Shown here: piece by piece, positions 23,330 through 35,400 of the stretch
How the letters are laid out: each line of letters starts with the position of its first letter
Position numbering within the stretch: position 1 is the first letter of the stretch
Assembly (NCBI RefSeq): GCF_046630445.1
Contig: NC_092333.1
Coordinates: forward strand, 184,476,001 to 184,540,000
From: Rutidosis leptorrhynchoides
Taxonomy: Eukaryota > Streptophyta > Magnoliopsida > Asterales > Asteraceae
Length of the DNA stretch: 64,000 nucleotides
Direction: 5' to 3'
Program-made: the position numbers and the translations under genes
The notes under the pieces: generated by a model
Database searches by the model: none
Told to the model about the DNA's origin: nothing
Seen by the model: only the letters and a program-made list of their open reading frames with translations

Positions 23330-23393
23330 TGTGATGACCCGGAAAATTTCGACTAATTTAAACCAATTCTCTATATGATTTAATATTATGTAA

Positions 23394-23399
<6 letters not shown>

Positions 23400-23462
<63 letters not shown>
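23400..23462. repeat. (TA)n microsatellite in T2 5' LTR
   Basis: A pure TA run; the 3' LTR counterpart is at about 39871-39923. Confidence 0.95.
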
Positions 23463-23468
<6 letters not shown>

Positions 23469-23489
23469 GATGTACAAGTAAAACACTAA

Positions 23490-23680
23490 TTGCTACTGTA
23501 AAAACGACTTTGCTACAGTAAAATACTATTTGCTACAACAAAACACTATTTGCTACAGTGAAACCGTATTTTACTACAGTGCTACAGTGAAACAGTATTT
23601 TGCTACAGTGCTACCGTAAACACTATTTTTTACAGTAAACACTATTTGCTACAGTAACACTATTTGATGTCGACGAACTA
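23490..23680 (+). repeat. CTACAGT tandem array in T2 5' LTR
   Basis: Around ten imperfect copies of a roughly 20-base unit, TTTGCTACAGTAAAACACTA. The matching array in the 3' LTR spans about 39950-40140 with a different copy layout. Confidence 0.85.
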
Positions 23681-23711
23681 GAAAACAAGCAGAAATGAGT
23701 TGTTCAGCCTA

Positions 23712-23836
23712 GCCATGCGATCGCATGGCAAAAGCACTGAAAACCCATGCGATCGCATGGGGACTAAAAACACTATTTGCTACAGTAAATATTATGTCGA
23801 CGAACTAGCAAACAAAATGCCATGCGATCGCATGGC
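23712..23836. repeat. CCATGCGATCGCATGG palindromes upstream of the T2 5' LTR TATA box
   Basis: Perfect dyads GCCATGCGATCGCATGGC (23712-23729), CCCATGCGATCGCATGGG (23744-23761) and GCCATGCGATCGCATGGC (23819-23836). A half-site CCCAT remains downstream, where the 3' LTR has a full palindrome. Confidence 0.9.
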
Positions 23837-23874
23837 AAAAGCACTGAAATCCCATCAAAATCAGGAAACATGCC

Positions 23875-23881
23875 TATAAAA
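23875..23881 (+). promoter_or_regulatory. TATA box of T2 5' LTR
   Basis: CCTATAAAAGG, 39 bases after the last palindrome. Confidence 0.7.
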
Positions 23882-24152
23882 GGCCAGTTTACTCGACGAA
23901 TTATATACACTTTTTTATATTCTCTGTAATAAATATTTATATTTATAATTATAATTTTAATTATAATTTAAGTTTAATAATAATAAGGTATATACGAGGG
24001 TGTTTTTAATTCGGGTTTCAAACCGCTTTAAGCTAAGGAAATATTGGGTATTGTTCGGGGTATTGTTCTTGAATCCAAGGCTAACCATACAGTCATCTAC
24101 CATCATTACGTCTACATAATTTGCCTACAATATTGAATCCCAATATTGAACT

Positions 24153-24627
24153 GTGAGTTATAGATCCCTTTTTAAATACTTTAAATATTTTTGGGCTGAG
24201 AATACATGCAATTTATTTTAAACGCAATAAGACACAAGTACATACTAAATTCTACACTGAGTTAAACCGAAAATCCCTTAGCTTTGGTAACTAGTAGCTG
24301 CCAGTACATAGGATATGGACTGGTGGGCACGAATAATTGTATATGGATCCATAGGGCTTGACATCCCCGTCCGAGCTAGAGCGCTAGCCTTTTAACGGAC
24401 GTATGTTATTTGAGTTTATGACACGTTGGTTTGCGTGTATTAAAATGAATGGGGTAATTATCCTTATAGCGTTAAGTTTAGTTACCAGGGTGCTCTGTTA
24501 CGTAGAATCTATTGATAAACTTTTGATGAAATCTTGTGGTCTATCTTTATATATGTTTATGACTCGAGCAATTAAACCTATAACTCACCAACATTCGTGT
24601 TGACTTTTTAGCATGTTTTATTCTCAC
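24153..24627 (+). other. Conserved LTR intron-like module, T2 5' LTR
   Basis: A GTGAGTTATAG (24153-24163) pairs with A' CTATAACTCAC (24578-24588). B (24197-24209) pairs with B' GCATGTTTTATTCTCA (24611-24626). The acceptor position reads CAC here. CTTCCGCTG at 24640-24648. An internal hairpin CGTCCG/CGGACG (24368-24373 and 24396-24401) encloses GCTAG/CTAGC; it covaries with T4. Confidence 0.6.
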
Positions 24628-24958
24628 GTCCTTAGACTGCTTCCGCTGTGATGTGCTTGTTGCCTGCATGGAGTCTCTCATGCTTTGTACAAAGTTTATT
24701 GCATTCAAAACAAAACTGCGTTGTGTAATAAATAATTGGACTGCGATGTCAACCTGTAAATTAAAGACTTATGTATTTTGGGGTTTTGCTTATACCTAAG
24801 CACTCGCCCACATATTTATAACTTTCTATGTTTAGAAAGTCATTTATTTTAATGAATGCGATATTTTATCAAAACGTATCATATAGAGGTCAAAACCTCA
24901 CTGTGGAATCAATGATTAACGTGCAGCGTCAATAGCGATTTTGACGGGTCGTTACAGT

Positions 24959-24970
24959 TGGTATCCGAGC
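24959..24970 (+). other. T2 primer-binding site (initiator Met tRNA type)
   Basis: TGGTATCCGAGC, two bases after the 5' LTR, the same one-base variant as T1. Confidence 0.85.
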
Positions 24971-25151
24971 TTGAGGTCATAGGGAACCAGAAATTACATT
25001 AGTGTGTTTAACTGTTAATTGTTAGGATGCATTAGTGAGTCTGGACTATTACCATATCTATTTTTACTGATTTTTGCTTATCATTTGGTCAAAAACATTA
25101 TATGTGATATATTTATATGCTAACGTAATTGTTGTTTCAATTATGTGATAG

Positions 25152-25826
25152 ATGACTTCTTCTAATCCTATCATTTTGTACGACTCCGAATCGGACACTG
25201 AATCTATTATATCCACAACTGAAAAGGGCGTTCCAATACCTATTAAAGAAGAAATTGTGTTAGCCGGGGAATCTCAACTCCCGGTAAACCCAGAGGAGGT
25301 TCCAGCTCCACCCAGCTCTAGTTTTCCGGAGCCACAGTATCGTTGGCATGGACCCATGATCCTTGGAGTAAACGAGGATCGTCCATTTCTAAACGAACAT
25401 GGACATTGGGCCAGATACACCGCCGACGGGCGGGTTGTGAATATATTGCCTGGCAGATTTCGGATCATGACCACCGGTACATATTCTCGTACACATGATG
25501 CAGACAGTTCATCATCATATTCTCCTACACATGACTCAGATAGTTCGTCATCAGACGAGATCAGTGAGGAGGGGGATTTCGCTAATGAAATAAAAGAAGT
25601 CACTAAGGAGAAATTCTAACTTGCTATAGATAATAAAAACAACCACAAAAATAAAAAGTCCTTAATTATTAAAAAGGAACAGAACCATTGGATCCGTAAC
25701 CACCCTTATTGTATTAAACCCACTGAGGCAACGGGTACCTTAAAACCCCAACCAAAACTTAAATACACTGCCAGAATGTCGGTCGGACCATGTGCACACA
25801 AACAATTGGCAGAGAGAACCAAATGA
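25152..25826 (+). pseudogene. T2 leader ORF0 (225 codons, one stop)
   Basis: ATG 25152 follows GTGATAG, as in T1. The first 155 codons are open (25152-25619) and Ser/Asp/Glu-rich, with D-S-E-S-D-T-E-S near the start and S-S-S-S-D-E near the end. The same frame continues past TAA 25617-25619 for 69 more codons to TGA 25824-25826, ending A-E-R-T-K, comparable with the T1 end K-R-T-K-S. The length, the position between PBS and gag, and the acidic bias match T1. Function is unknown. No domain recognised. Confidence 0.6.
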
Positions 25827-26282
25827 GAAGAAGTTTCTGATAGTTCTGACTAAACGACCTCGTAACCATAAATCTTCCATGCGCTATTTTATTGCTTATG
25901 TGTGCTACTCTATCTTGTTATGTAAAATATCGGTATTGTATGGTATTGTATTATTTTGGTTTATTAATAATAAATGCATGGAATGATTATTTGTATTATT
26001 AATACTTATTATTATTATTACATAATAACGTAGTAACTCGCTATAATTTTTCATAGTGGAATATTATTAGGATTTTAGTAGTTAATTCCTTGTACTAGCT
26101 ATTATGTATGAACTTAACGGGTAGGTAATACCCTAAAATAATTATAAAATGCTAATAAGAAGAAAAGGCTTTTATAATAATTGGTTCATATTATTAATAT
26201 GCTACGATTAACTATTGACAACTCATGTTACCTATAATATTCTATATGATTAAATTATCTCTGTTGTGTTTATTGAAGAAAC
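25827..26282 (+). other. T2 gag leader with internal PPT-like motif
   Basis: Non-coding. ACTTAACGGGTAGGTAATAC lies at 26112-26131, as in T1. There is no F-box sequence here, so that cargo is specific to T1 within this window. Confidence 0.5.
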
Positions 26283-29200
26283 ATGTCTCAAATGCCGGAT
26301 GCTGAGTTTGAGGAACTAGTCGAGAAACGTGTGAATGAAAGAATTGCTGCAACTGAGGCAGCAAAAGCAACAGCCGAAGCAGCATCCGTAAACACAAACT
26401 CACGAAACGGATGCTCATGCAAAACTTTTTAAGGATGCAAACCACAGACGTTTAGTGGAACTGAGGGACCATTCGGTCTAACCCGATGGTTTAAAAATAT
26501 GGAGTCTGTTTTCAAAATTAGTAATTGTGCGGACGGAGACAAGTCAAAGTATGCTTCTTGCACATTGCAAGACAGTGCACTTACTTGGTGGAACAATTAT
26601 GCTAAAGCAGAAGGAGTAGATATGGCATATGATATCTCTTGGGAAGAACTGAAAAAGATGCTAATCGAGGAGTACTGTCCTCGAAACGAGATCAGAAAAA
26701 TGGAATCTGAGTTACGTAATCTGAAGGTTTTCGGCGCGAATCTCAATAACTATGAAAAGCGTTTCATGGAACTAGCCTTGTTGTGTCCCGAATTGGTTCC
26801 AAACGAGAAACGAAAGATAGAAATGTATATTGACGGTTTATCGATCAATATCAAAGGAAATGTTACATCGTCCAAACCGAATACGATGCAGGAAGCCATG
26901 ACAATGGCACACCAACTCATGGACCAGATCACAGAGAGTTCGATTAAGGCATCAATTACCGAAGTCAAGACAACTGAAGGAAAGAGGAAATGGGAAGACT
27001 ATAAGGGCAAAAGTACTCACCTGAAGAAACAAGAAACTTTTAAAGGTAAACAAGATGGGGCAACTGCAAGTCCAAACTATAAGGGACCCCATCCGTTCTG
27101 CAAAAGATGTTACACACATCATGCAGGTTATTGCCAAGTGGTCTGTGATAAGTGCAACAAGAAAGGACATGTGGCGAAAGATTATTATGCCACCGTTTCT
27201 GAAGTAAAGACAAAACCGACTGATGTCAAGAAATGTTTTGGATGCGGGAAGTCTGGTCACTTTATAAATCAATGCCCTGATAAGGAGAAGAACAAAGAAC
27301 CCGTACGTGGGAGGGCATTTAATGTTAGTACCAGTGAAGCACGTGAGGATCCTAATCTTGTCACGGGTACGTTTACCGTTAATAATCAACTAGCTTCTAT
27401 TATGTTTGATACGGGTGCTGATAGAAGTTATATGTGTAAAGACTTTAGTTCTAAACTAAAATGTGCATCATTGCCTCTAGACGATAAATATACTATTGAA
27501 TTAGCTAATGGTAAACTGATAAAAGCCGATAAAATTTTCCATAGTTGCGAAATAAATCTCGCTGGTGAAACCTTCAAAATCGATTTGATACCCGTAGAAT
27601 TAGGAAGTTTTGACGTAATCGTTGGCATGGACTGGATGTCCAAAACAAGAGCGGAAGTTGTTTGCGCTGAGAAAGCAATCCGCATCCCTCGTAAGGATGA
27701 AACGTCATTAATGATTTATGGGGAGAAGAGCAACTCGAAGCTAAACCTTATCAGCTGTATGAAGGCCCAGAAAATTATAAGAAAAGGTTGTTATGCTATT
27801 CTCGCACACGTAAAGAAGATCGATACTGAAGAAAGAAGCATTGATGACATGCCGGTTGTAAGAGAATATCCCAGAGTATTTTCAGAAGAATTACCGGGGC
27901 TACCTCCACACAGATGTGTAGAATTCCAGATTGATCTCGTACCAGGAGCCGCACCTGTAGCCCGATCCCCATATAGACTTACACCTTCAGAAATGCAAGA
28001 ATTACAAGACCAGTTGCAAGAATTATCAGACCGTGGATTTATTCGTCCCAGTTTTTCACCTTGGGGTGCTCCTATTCTGTTCGTCAAGAAGAAGGATGGA
28101 TCTATGAGAATGTGCATAGATTACCGAGAATTAAACAAATTAACGATCAAGAATCGGTACCCATTACCGAGGATTGATGATTTGTTTGATCAATTGCAAG
28201 GATCAAGTGTTTATACTAAGATTGATCTATGCTCCGGATATCATCAGCTGAGAGTGAAGGAAGAAGATGTTCCTAAAACCGCGTTCAGAACCCGTTACGG
28301 TCACTATGAATTTTTAGTCATGCCTTTTGGATTGACTAATGCTCCAGCAGTATTTATGGATCTAATGAATGGCATCTGTTGACCGTATTTAGATAAATTT
28401 GTCATTGTTTTTATCGACGACATATTGATTTACTCGAAGAACAAGGAAGAACATGAGCAACACTTAAGACTGGTACTAGAGATACTCAAGAAAGAAGTAT
28501 TGTACGCAAAATTTTCGAAGTGTGATTTCTGGTTACAAGAAGTACAATTTTTAGGCCATGTTGTCAGTAAACATGGAATTAAAGTTGACCCTGCCAAGAT
28601 CGAAGCCATTAGTAAATGGGAAACACCGAAGACTCCAACACAAATCCGCCAATTCTTAGGTCTTGCTGGTTACTATCGAAGATTCATTCAAGATTTCTCT
28701 AGAATCGCCAAACCCTTAACTGCATTGACTTAAAAGGGAAAGAAGTATGATTGGTCCACGGAACAGGATTCTTCATTCCAGTTATTAAAGAAGAAGTTAA
28801 CGTCTGCACCTATTTTGTCGTTACCAGAAGGAAATGATGATTTCGTGATCTATTGTGACGCTTCGTGCCAAGGTTTAGGATGTGTATTAATGCAACGCAC
28901 AAAAGTTATCGCATATGCCTCACGACAACTAAAAATTCATGAAAAGAACTATACGACGCACGATTTGGAACTAGGAGCAGTAGTTTTTGCACACAAAATA
29001 TGGAGACACTATCTATATGGCACCAGGTGTACAGTGTACACCGACCATAAGAGTCTTCAGCATATTTTTGATCAAAAACAACTCAATATGAGGCAACATC
29101 GCTGGGTAGAGTTGTTAAACGATTACGATTGTGAAATCCGTTACCACCCCGGAAAGGCTAATGGTGTAGCTGATGCCCTAAGTCGGAAAGAAAGAGTAAA

Positions 29201-30336
29201 ACCTCTTAGGGTCCGAGCTTTGAATATTACAATTCGTACTGATCTCATAAAGCAAATTCAAGCAGCACAGTTAGAGGCTTTAAAAGAAGAAAATAAAAAA
29301 TGCGAAATGAGCAGAGGGTTAGAAAAACAGCTTGAAGTAAAAGCCGATGGAACCCTGTATTTTGCTGGTAGGATATGGGTACCAAAACATGGTAACCTAA
29401 GGCAACTAGTACTGGATGAAGTACACAAAACGAGGTACTCAATTCACCCAGGAAATGGAAAAATGTACCATGATCTCAAGAAGTTCTATTGGTGGCCTAA
29501 TATGAAGACAGAAATTGCTACTTATGTAAGCAAATGTTTGACGTGTGCAAAGGTCAAAGCTGAGCACCAAAAGCCGTCAGGATTACTGCAACAACCGAAA
29601 ATTCTGCAGTGGAAATGGGAAATAATAACCATGGATTTCATTACGAAATTGCCAAGGACTGCAAGTAGTCATGATACTATTTGGGTGATAGTTGATCGTC
29701 TAACTAAATCAGCTCACTTCCTACCAATAAAGGAAACAGACAGTATGGAAAGACTAGCGCACCTATATTTGAAGGAAGTAGTTTCCAGGCATGGTGTACC
29801 TATCTCCATCATATCTGATCGCGACACCCGATTCACATCACGTTTCTGGCAGTCATTACAAAAAGTATTGAGAACTCGATTAGATATGAGCATCGCTTAT
29901 CACCCACGGACAGATGGTCAAAGTGAAAGAACAATACAGTCATTGGAAGACATGTTACTGGCATGCGTGATTGACTTTGGAACCAGTTGGGATCGACACT
30001 TACTGTTGGCAGAATTTTCATACAATAACAGCTATCATACGAGCATCAACGCAGCGCCATTTGAAGCACTTTACAGTAGAAAGTTCAGATCTCCTATCTG
30101 TTGGAGTGAAGTAGGAGAAATACAACTTACTGGACCAGAAATTATTCATGAAATCACCGAAAAGATCATTCAAATACAACAGCGATTGAAAACGGCCATG
30201 AGTCGCCAAAAGAGTTATGTTGATGTTAGAAGAAAACCGCTAGAATTTCAAGTGGGCAACAAAGTCATGTTGAAAGTGTCACCCTGGAAAGGCGTTGTAC
30301 GATTTGGTAAACGAGGAAAGCTAAGTCCTAGGTACG
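26283..30336 (+). pseudogene. T2 gag-pol, left part (Gag to integrase)
   Basis: One frame from ATG 26283. Gag core (codons about 70-230). Zinc knuckles: C-D-K-C-x4-H-x4-Y (last Cys lost) and C-F-G-C-x4-H-x4-C (intact). Protease F-D-T-G-A with catalytic Asp at codon 376. RT with F-I-D-D around codon 712. RNase H follows from about 28815, then integrase with [14 protein letters not shown] and I-S-D-R-D. Stops only at 26430, 28380 and 28731; no frameshift. T3 interrupts the frame at 30337, just before the integrase C-terminal domain. It is better preserved than T1. Confidence 0.92.
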
Positions 30337-30644
30337 TGAAAGGACCCGTTCATATACATTATAAACGATTCACAATAGTTGATTACATTGCGAGGTATTT
30401 GACCTCTATATGATACATTTTACAAACATTGCATTCGTTTTTAAAAGACAATCTTTCTTTACATCGAAAATTGACAGGCATGCATACCATTTCATAATAT
30501 CCACTATCCAACTATAAATTGATTTAATAATAATCTTTGATGAACTCAATGACTCGAATGCAACGTTCTTCGAAATATGCTATGAAAGACTCCAAGTAAT
30601 ATCTTTAAAATGAGCAAATGCACAGCGGAAGATTTTTTTAACAC

Positions 30645-31153
30645 CTGAGAATAAACATGCTTTAAAGTGTCAACCAAAAGGTTGGTGAGTTCATTAGTTT
30701 ATCATAATCATTTATTTCCATCATTTTAATAGACCACAAGAATTTCATTTCCAGTTCTCATAAATATACGTCCCATGCATAGAGACAAAAATAATCATTC
30801 ATATGGTGAACACCTGGTAACCGACATTAACAATATGCATATAAGAATATCCCCTATCATTCCGGGATCCTCCTTCGGACATGATATAAATTTCGAAGTA
30901 CTAAAGCATCCGGTACTTTGGATGGGGTTTATTAGGCCCAATAGATCTATCTTTAGGATTCGCGTCAATTAGGGTGTCTGTTCCCTAATTCTTAGATTAC
31001 CAGACTTTAATAAAAAGGGGCATATTCGATTTCGATAATTCAACCATAGAATGTAGTTTCACGTACTTGTGTCTATTTTGTAAATCATTTATAAAACCTG
31101 CATGTATTCTCATCCCAAAAATATTAGATTTTAAAAGTGGGACTATAACTCAC
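30645..31153 (-). other. Conserved LTR intron-like module, T3 left LTR
   Basis: On the minus strand: A GTGAGTTATAG (31153-31143), B TGAGAATACATGC (31112-31100), A' whose GTGAGTT complement is at 30685-30691 (7 pairs), B' complement TGAGAATAAACATGC (30646-30660), acceptor CAG at 30647-30645, CTTCCGCTG at 30631-30623. Confidence 0.55.
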
Positions 31154-31494
31154 ATATCAATATTGAGATTCAATATTGCGGGAAAGGTACGTAAACGCAA
31201 CGGAGATGATAAACACTATATTGACCTCACGAGCATACCCATGAACCATACTCAATCACCTCCATAGCTATAACCCATAATTTCCTTAATCCTATCCCAC
31301 TCGAAAAAACAACTTCGAAATCACTCGGACAGCACTCCGTCGTAATATTTTATGTATACTAATAATATCTTGAGATAATACGGAGTAAATATATATATGT
31401 AAATCGATTGAGAGAGTTTAGAGAAAACTATTTTCAAGTTTCTATGAAATAATGAAACCTATTGAATTCTATTTATAATAGATTTTTGAATTAT

Positions 31495-31612
31495 TAAAGT
31501 GAATTATTAAAGTATGAATTATTAAAGTGAATTATTAAAGTATGAATTATTAAAGTGAATTATTAAAGTATGAATTATTAAAGTGAATTATTAAAGTATG
31601 AATTATTAAAGT
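31495..31612. repeat. GAATTATTAAAGT tandem array in T3 left LTR
   Basis: Alternating 13- and 15-base subunits (AATTATTAAAGTG and AATTATTAAAGTATG), about eight in all. The right LTR has the equivalent at 38519-38645. Confidence 0.9.
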
Positions 31613-32368
31613 TAAAGTAAAGTAAAAATAAAGTAAAGGTAAAGTTTTAAGTATAGTAAAAGTATAAAACTATGTACGTATAATATGCGTATAAATATAT
31701 ATAATATTAATTTAAATCGTTATATATATTTAATAAAATAAAATATAAATATCGTTATCTTTATCATACTAGTTAAGTAATGAGTTGTCAAAAGTGGTTC
31801 TAGATATTTATAAAAGTTATATACGTTTTAATAATAAAGTTCTTTTTAAACTGAAAACGTTTTTGTACGTTTGAAACTAAATAGATCAATCGAGTCTTTA
31901 TGAGATTCAATCTTCTACTATCCTTTGTCTAGTTCTCAATGATTGACAATTTGTTCATATTTATAAATCACTTTACCATTTTCCGAATATTGTTAAAATG
32001 AAAAGATTTCTCAAATCAACGTGGGCCTTTCAACAGAGACTTGTAATCATAATTTAATATATCTGATAATTCAATCATTTGATCTTATCTTCTAATTCCA
32101 TTGATAAACATTTTGAAACAGATACAATCATATAAAGTATTTAATCTAATATTTTGTTTACGTTTCAAGTTATAATATATATACACATATACATATATAA
32201 TCATATTCGTTTAATGGTTCGTGAATCGTTGGAACTTGGTCGATGTTGAATGAATGTATGAACATAGTTTAAAATTCTTGAAATTTAACTTAACAAATAT
32301 TGCTTATCGTGTCGGAAACATATAAAGATTAAAGTTTAAATTTGGTTGGAAATTTCCGGGTTGTCACA

Positions 32369-32404
32369 GTACCTACCTGTTAAAGAAATTTCGTCCCGAA
32401 ATTT
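32369..32404 (-). other. T3 polypurine tract and 3' hairpin (minus strand)
   Basis: The complement of TTAACAGGTAGGTAC abuts the LTR. AAATTTCGTCCCGAAATTT at 32386-32404 is the same 8-base stem as in T1, T2 and T4. Confidence 0.75.
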
Positions 32405-35400
32405 GAGTGGAAAGGTCGTGAATGATAATAAGTATGTTTTCATGATGCATACGGGCTGAAAATTAGAGTTTTATCATCAGCGAATAATTTGGATAAACAA
32501 TCCATTTATATGAAGAGTACGAATGAAGCTAACATAGAAGAGTGAAATGAGTAAGTGTAGATTCATCTTATCATTTGACGTAGATATGATTGATTCCCAG
32601 ATTTTAAGGGATTTGAAGAAAATTTTCTTAATAAGATTTGACTCTCCGGTAATCAAGAGAATTAGGATCCGCTTTAAATGCGATCATCCATTTTAATTGT
32701 TCTGTCAGAGATTTTCTAATAAATTCACCTCCTTCGTTTCCTTACAACTCACACCATCTGTTGATGCATTTTATGCAAGTCCCTAGACATCTACCCACGT
32801 CCATTGCATGTACAACAGTTTACAGGCCACCATGATTGCTCGTTATTATCCTATCCGTGTTTGTATGTGGTTACAGGAACTGCAGGAACGAGATTTAGAT
32901 GTTTGACTATGTTAGACTTAGTCAGACGTACGAGTGAAGCCTCACTAGTACGGCTGACAGGCTCATACGCATGGTTGATGCTGAGCTAAGTCACAATTAC
33001 AACCTAAATGATAAGACACGAGTGAGTGATCACCCGTACGGTTGATGAAGCCAACTCGTACGTGTGATGAATGAATCGTATGGGTGTGTCAACAGCAGGG
33101 GTATATAAAGTCTTATGTTCTTCATTTTAGGTTAAGCCTCTCATTTGTTACACACACTCAGATCTAGTGAGCTCCTTCGATTCTCTCTCAGTCCAAATCA
33201 CCCAGGTGGTGAATAATAGCTCTAGGTGTTGATCTAATCACACTTGATTTAGTTGTGATTTGACTAAATTAATCAAAAAAAACTTAACCTATTCACTAGA
33301 GGGTTTGATTCACTTATTCTACCATTGTGTGAGTTAAATCTGTTGATTTCTAAGTTCCTAGTCATGTTTCATCACCTTCTATTCTTTCCCCCTCAACTCA
33401 TATTTTAAAGTATTCATCAATATGCTCCATCCAGTTCTGATTCTCGATATACTTCTAACTTTCATATCGGTCATTCTTCTTTTTTTTCATCTACCGCCGG
33501 AAGAATCTATTTACTTCTACTATACTCTTGGGTTTATAGTGTTCCTAGTTCTCCCGTGTCTTTATATTGCTATATGCATCGATATATATGGTTTATAATT
33601 TCTGGTTTGTCGTTGGGCTTTATATGTTCCCTTATATTTCAAAGTCTCTGCTTCTGTCTTCTATAATCATTATCATTCACAGTTAATGCTCTCTTTTATT
33701 TGCTGCAATTTATACCCCAATTTCTATTTCGGAGTATTGTCCTTTCGTTTCTTCTTCTTGCGATTAAGCACCGCTTGTAATGGTCCAGAATTCACAGATA
33801 TGAATTTTGAAATGAACATTGTTAATGTTCTAGGAAGAAAATTGTGATGGCACGATCTTGACTTGTCAAATTACTAAAATACCTTGGAAAAGGCCGAATC
33901 ATCAAGAAATATTTTCTTGATATTTTAAAGGTTAAATAGAATACAAGAGTCGTATAACATGGCACATGATGATGTTATAATCTGTGAATCATCACGTTCC
34001 ATTTAGTAACTCAGCATGACTTACTGTAATATAATCACATTGATCAAGTGTCATTATATTATACTAATTCATGCTTCAGTTCCCAACACTACTTCAAAAT
34101 ATTCCTATTTTAAACTTGAATGTTTCAGAATTTAGAAACTAAAATAGTTTCTTTTATGATGTAATACAGATAGCGCGAAGAGGTAAATGATTTCAAATAA
34201 GAAAAATTAAGAAAATATCTTCAGAAATATGGAGGATATTTATAATGAAAGATATGATGATATTTTAGAATTTCTAATATCAGAGGATGAAGAAGAATAT
34301 TGTCCGCAGGGGTTTAGAGTCAGGAGCAAGGTATTCGTTAATGACTTCAGCAGATACTGAATTATTTGGATCCTTTGAAGTTAGGTTCAGTCTTTGTAAT
34401 TTGTCCACAGCCTCTTTCCTACTTTGCTCAATCCATTTTCCAGTTCCAAGACTTCTCTTTTTCTGCGCTTTGCCAGCACACCTATTCATTATCATCAAAC
34501 TTTTACTGTTAAGGTCGTTTATAGTTTTTTTTTTTTGCTGCTTCATCAGTATTTTTCCATTTTCGGAGAACCAATTCGTAGTTCGAAGTGTTTTTCAGAA
34601 TCTTCACCTTCAAATTAAGTCCAGAAGATAGACGTTATATATACACATATAACTGTTGGCGTAGACATGCTGCGAGATTTCAAAATACTGATTGCTAATT
34701 CCCAATGATTTGTATGGAAATTCTCATTACAAGATGCGAATGAATAAATGATGGGGTTTCAATGAATAATTATAATGACTTTTTGGAGAGGCTAAAGTCA
34801 AAGGGTAATGAAGTTGTTGATACATCTGTTAATAATGTGGTGGAATGTAAAAGGTTCCCTGGTAACGATGGTGTATATCTCAAGGTTATAATAAGGTTAG
34901 TCTGACTGAAAAGTCGAAGTTGACTTGCTGGAGCTGTGACAAAACTGGCTACTTTGAATAGGAGTCGCAAAGTTATTTTTGCTAATAAATGCTAAAGAAT
35001 CTGACGCGGATACGTTATTTAAACTTTTACTTTGGTTTCAAGAGTTTTTCGGGTACATAACTGTGGGTAACATGTGGTTGGATCATCATCTCGATTGCTC
35101 ATCATTCGAAGTGTCTTCAGAAATTTTCGAAGGGTTTGAACACAGATTGTAATCGTTAACATGCATTTGATGTTCTAACATAGTTTTGAAGTCAAAATAT
35201 AGCTTGTGAAAGATGTAAGGATCTAAGAGTGATGATTTTGGTCATATCTCGAGTTGAATTTTGAGATTTCAAAATCAGAATATGTAATTAAATTTTGAAT
35301 GAGTATGGTTGTTTTGATTTCTATAAAAGAATGTATATTGTTGTGAAAGTAGGGAGTATAATGGATGATTTGCTGAATCAGATTCGAAGAATGTAATATA

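Larger units (their letters stand above)
23330..24956 (+). repeat. T2 5' LTR
   Basis: 1,627 bases. In order: a TA microsatellite (23400-23462), a CTACAGTAAAACACTATTTG-type repeat array (about 23490-23680), three 18-base palindromes (23712-23836), TATAAAA (23875-23881), an AT-rich leader, then the conserved module (24153-24648). The acceptor here is mutated to CAC. Confidence 0.93.
30337..32368 (-). repeat. T3 3' LTR (left copy)
   Basis: 2,032 bases, nearly identical to 37370-39400. It has a TATA-like TATAAATAG on the minus strand (about 31467-31475) with an AT-rich tandem array upstream of it (31495-31612). Confidence 0.93.

Noticed and set aside
23712..23836. CRISPR-like or restriction-related palindromes
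   Set aside because: Eukaryotic LTR context, no spacer structure; they recur at the same place in the sister LTR.
30775..30972. 65-66-codon ORFs repeated at 37808-38005 and 31067/38100
   Set aside because: Inside the two T3 LTRs on the antisense strand; repeated only because the LTRs are identical.
34760..34970. Possible gag zinc knuckle (C-W-S-C-D-K-T-G-Y) on the plus strand in T3
   Set aside because: The His is Tyr, no second half is convincing, the frames shift and no flanking gag similarity is seen.
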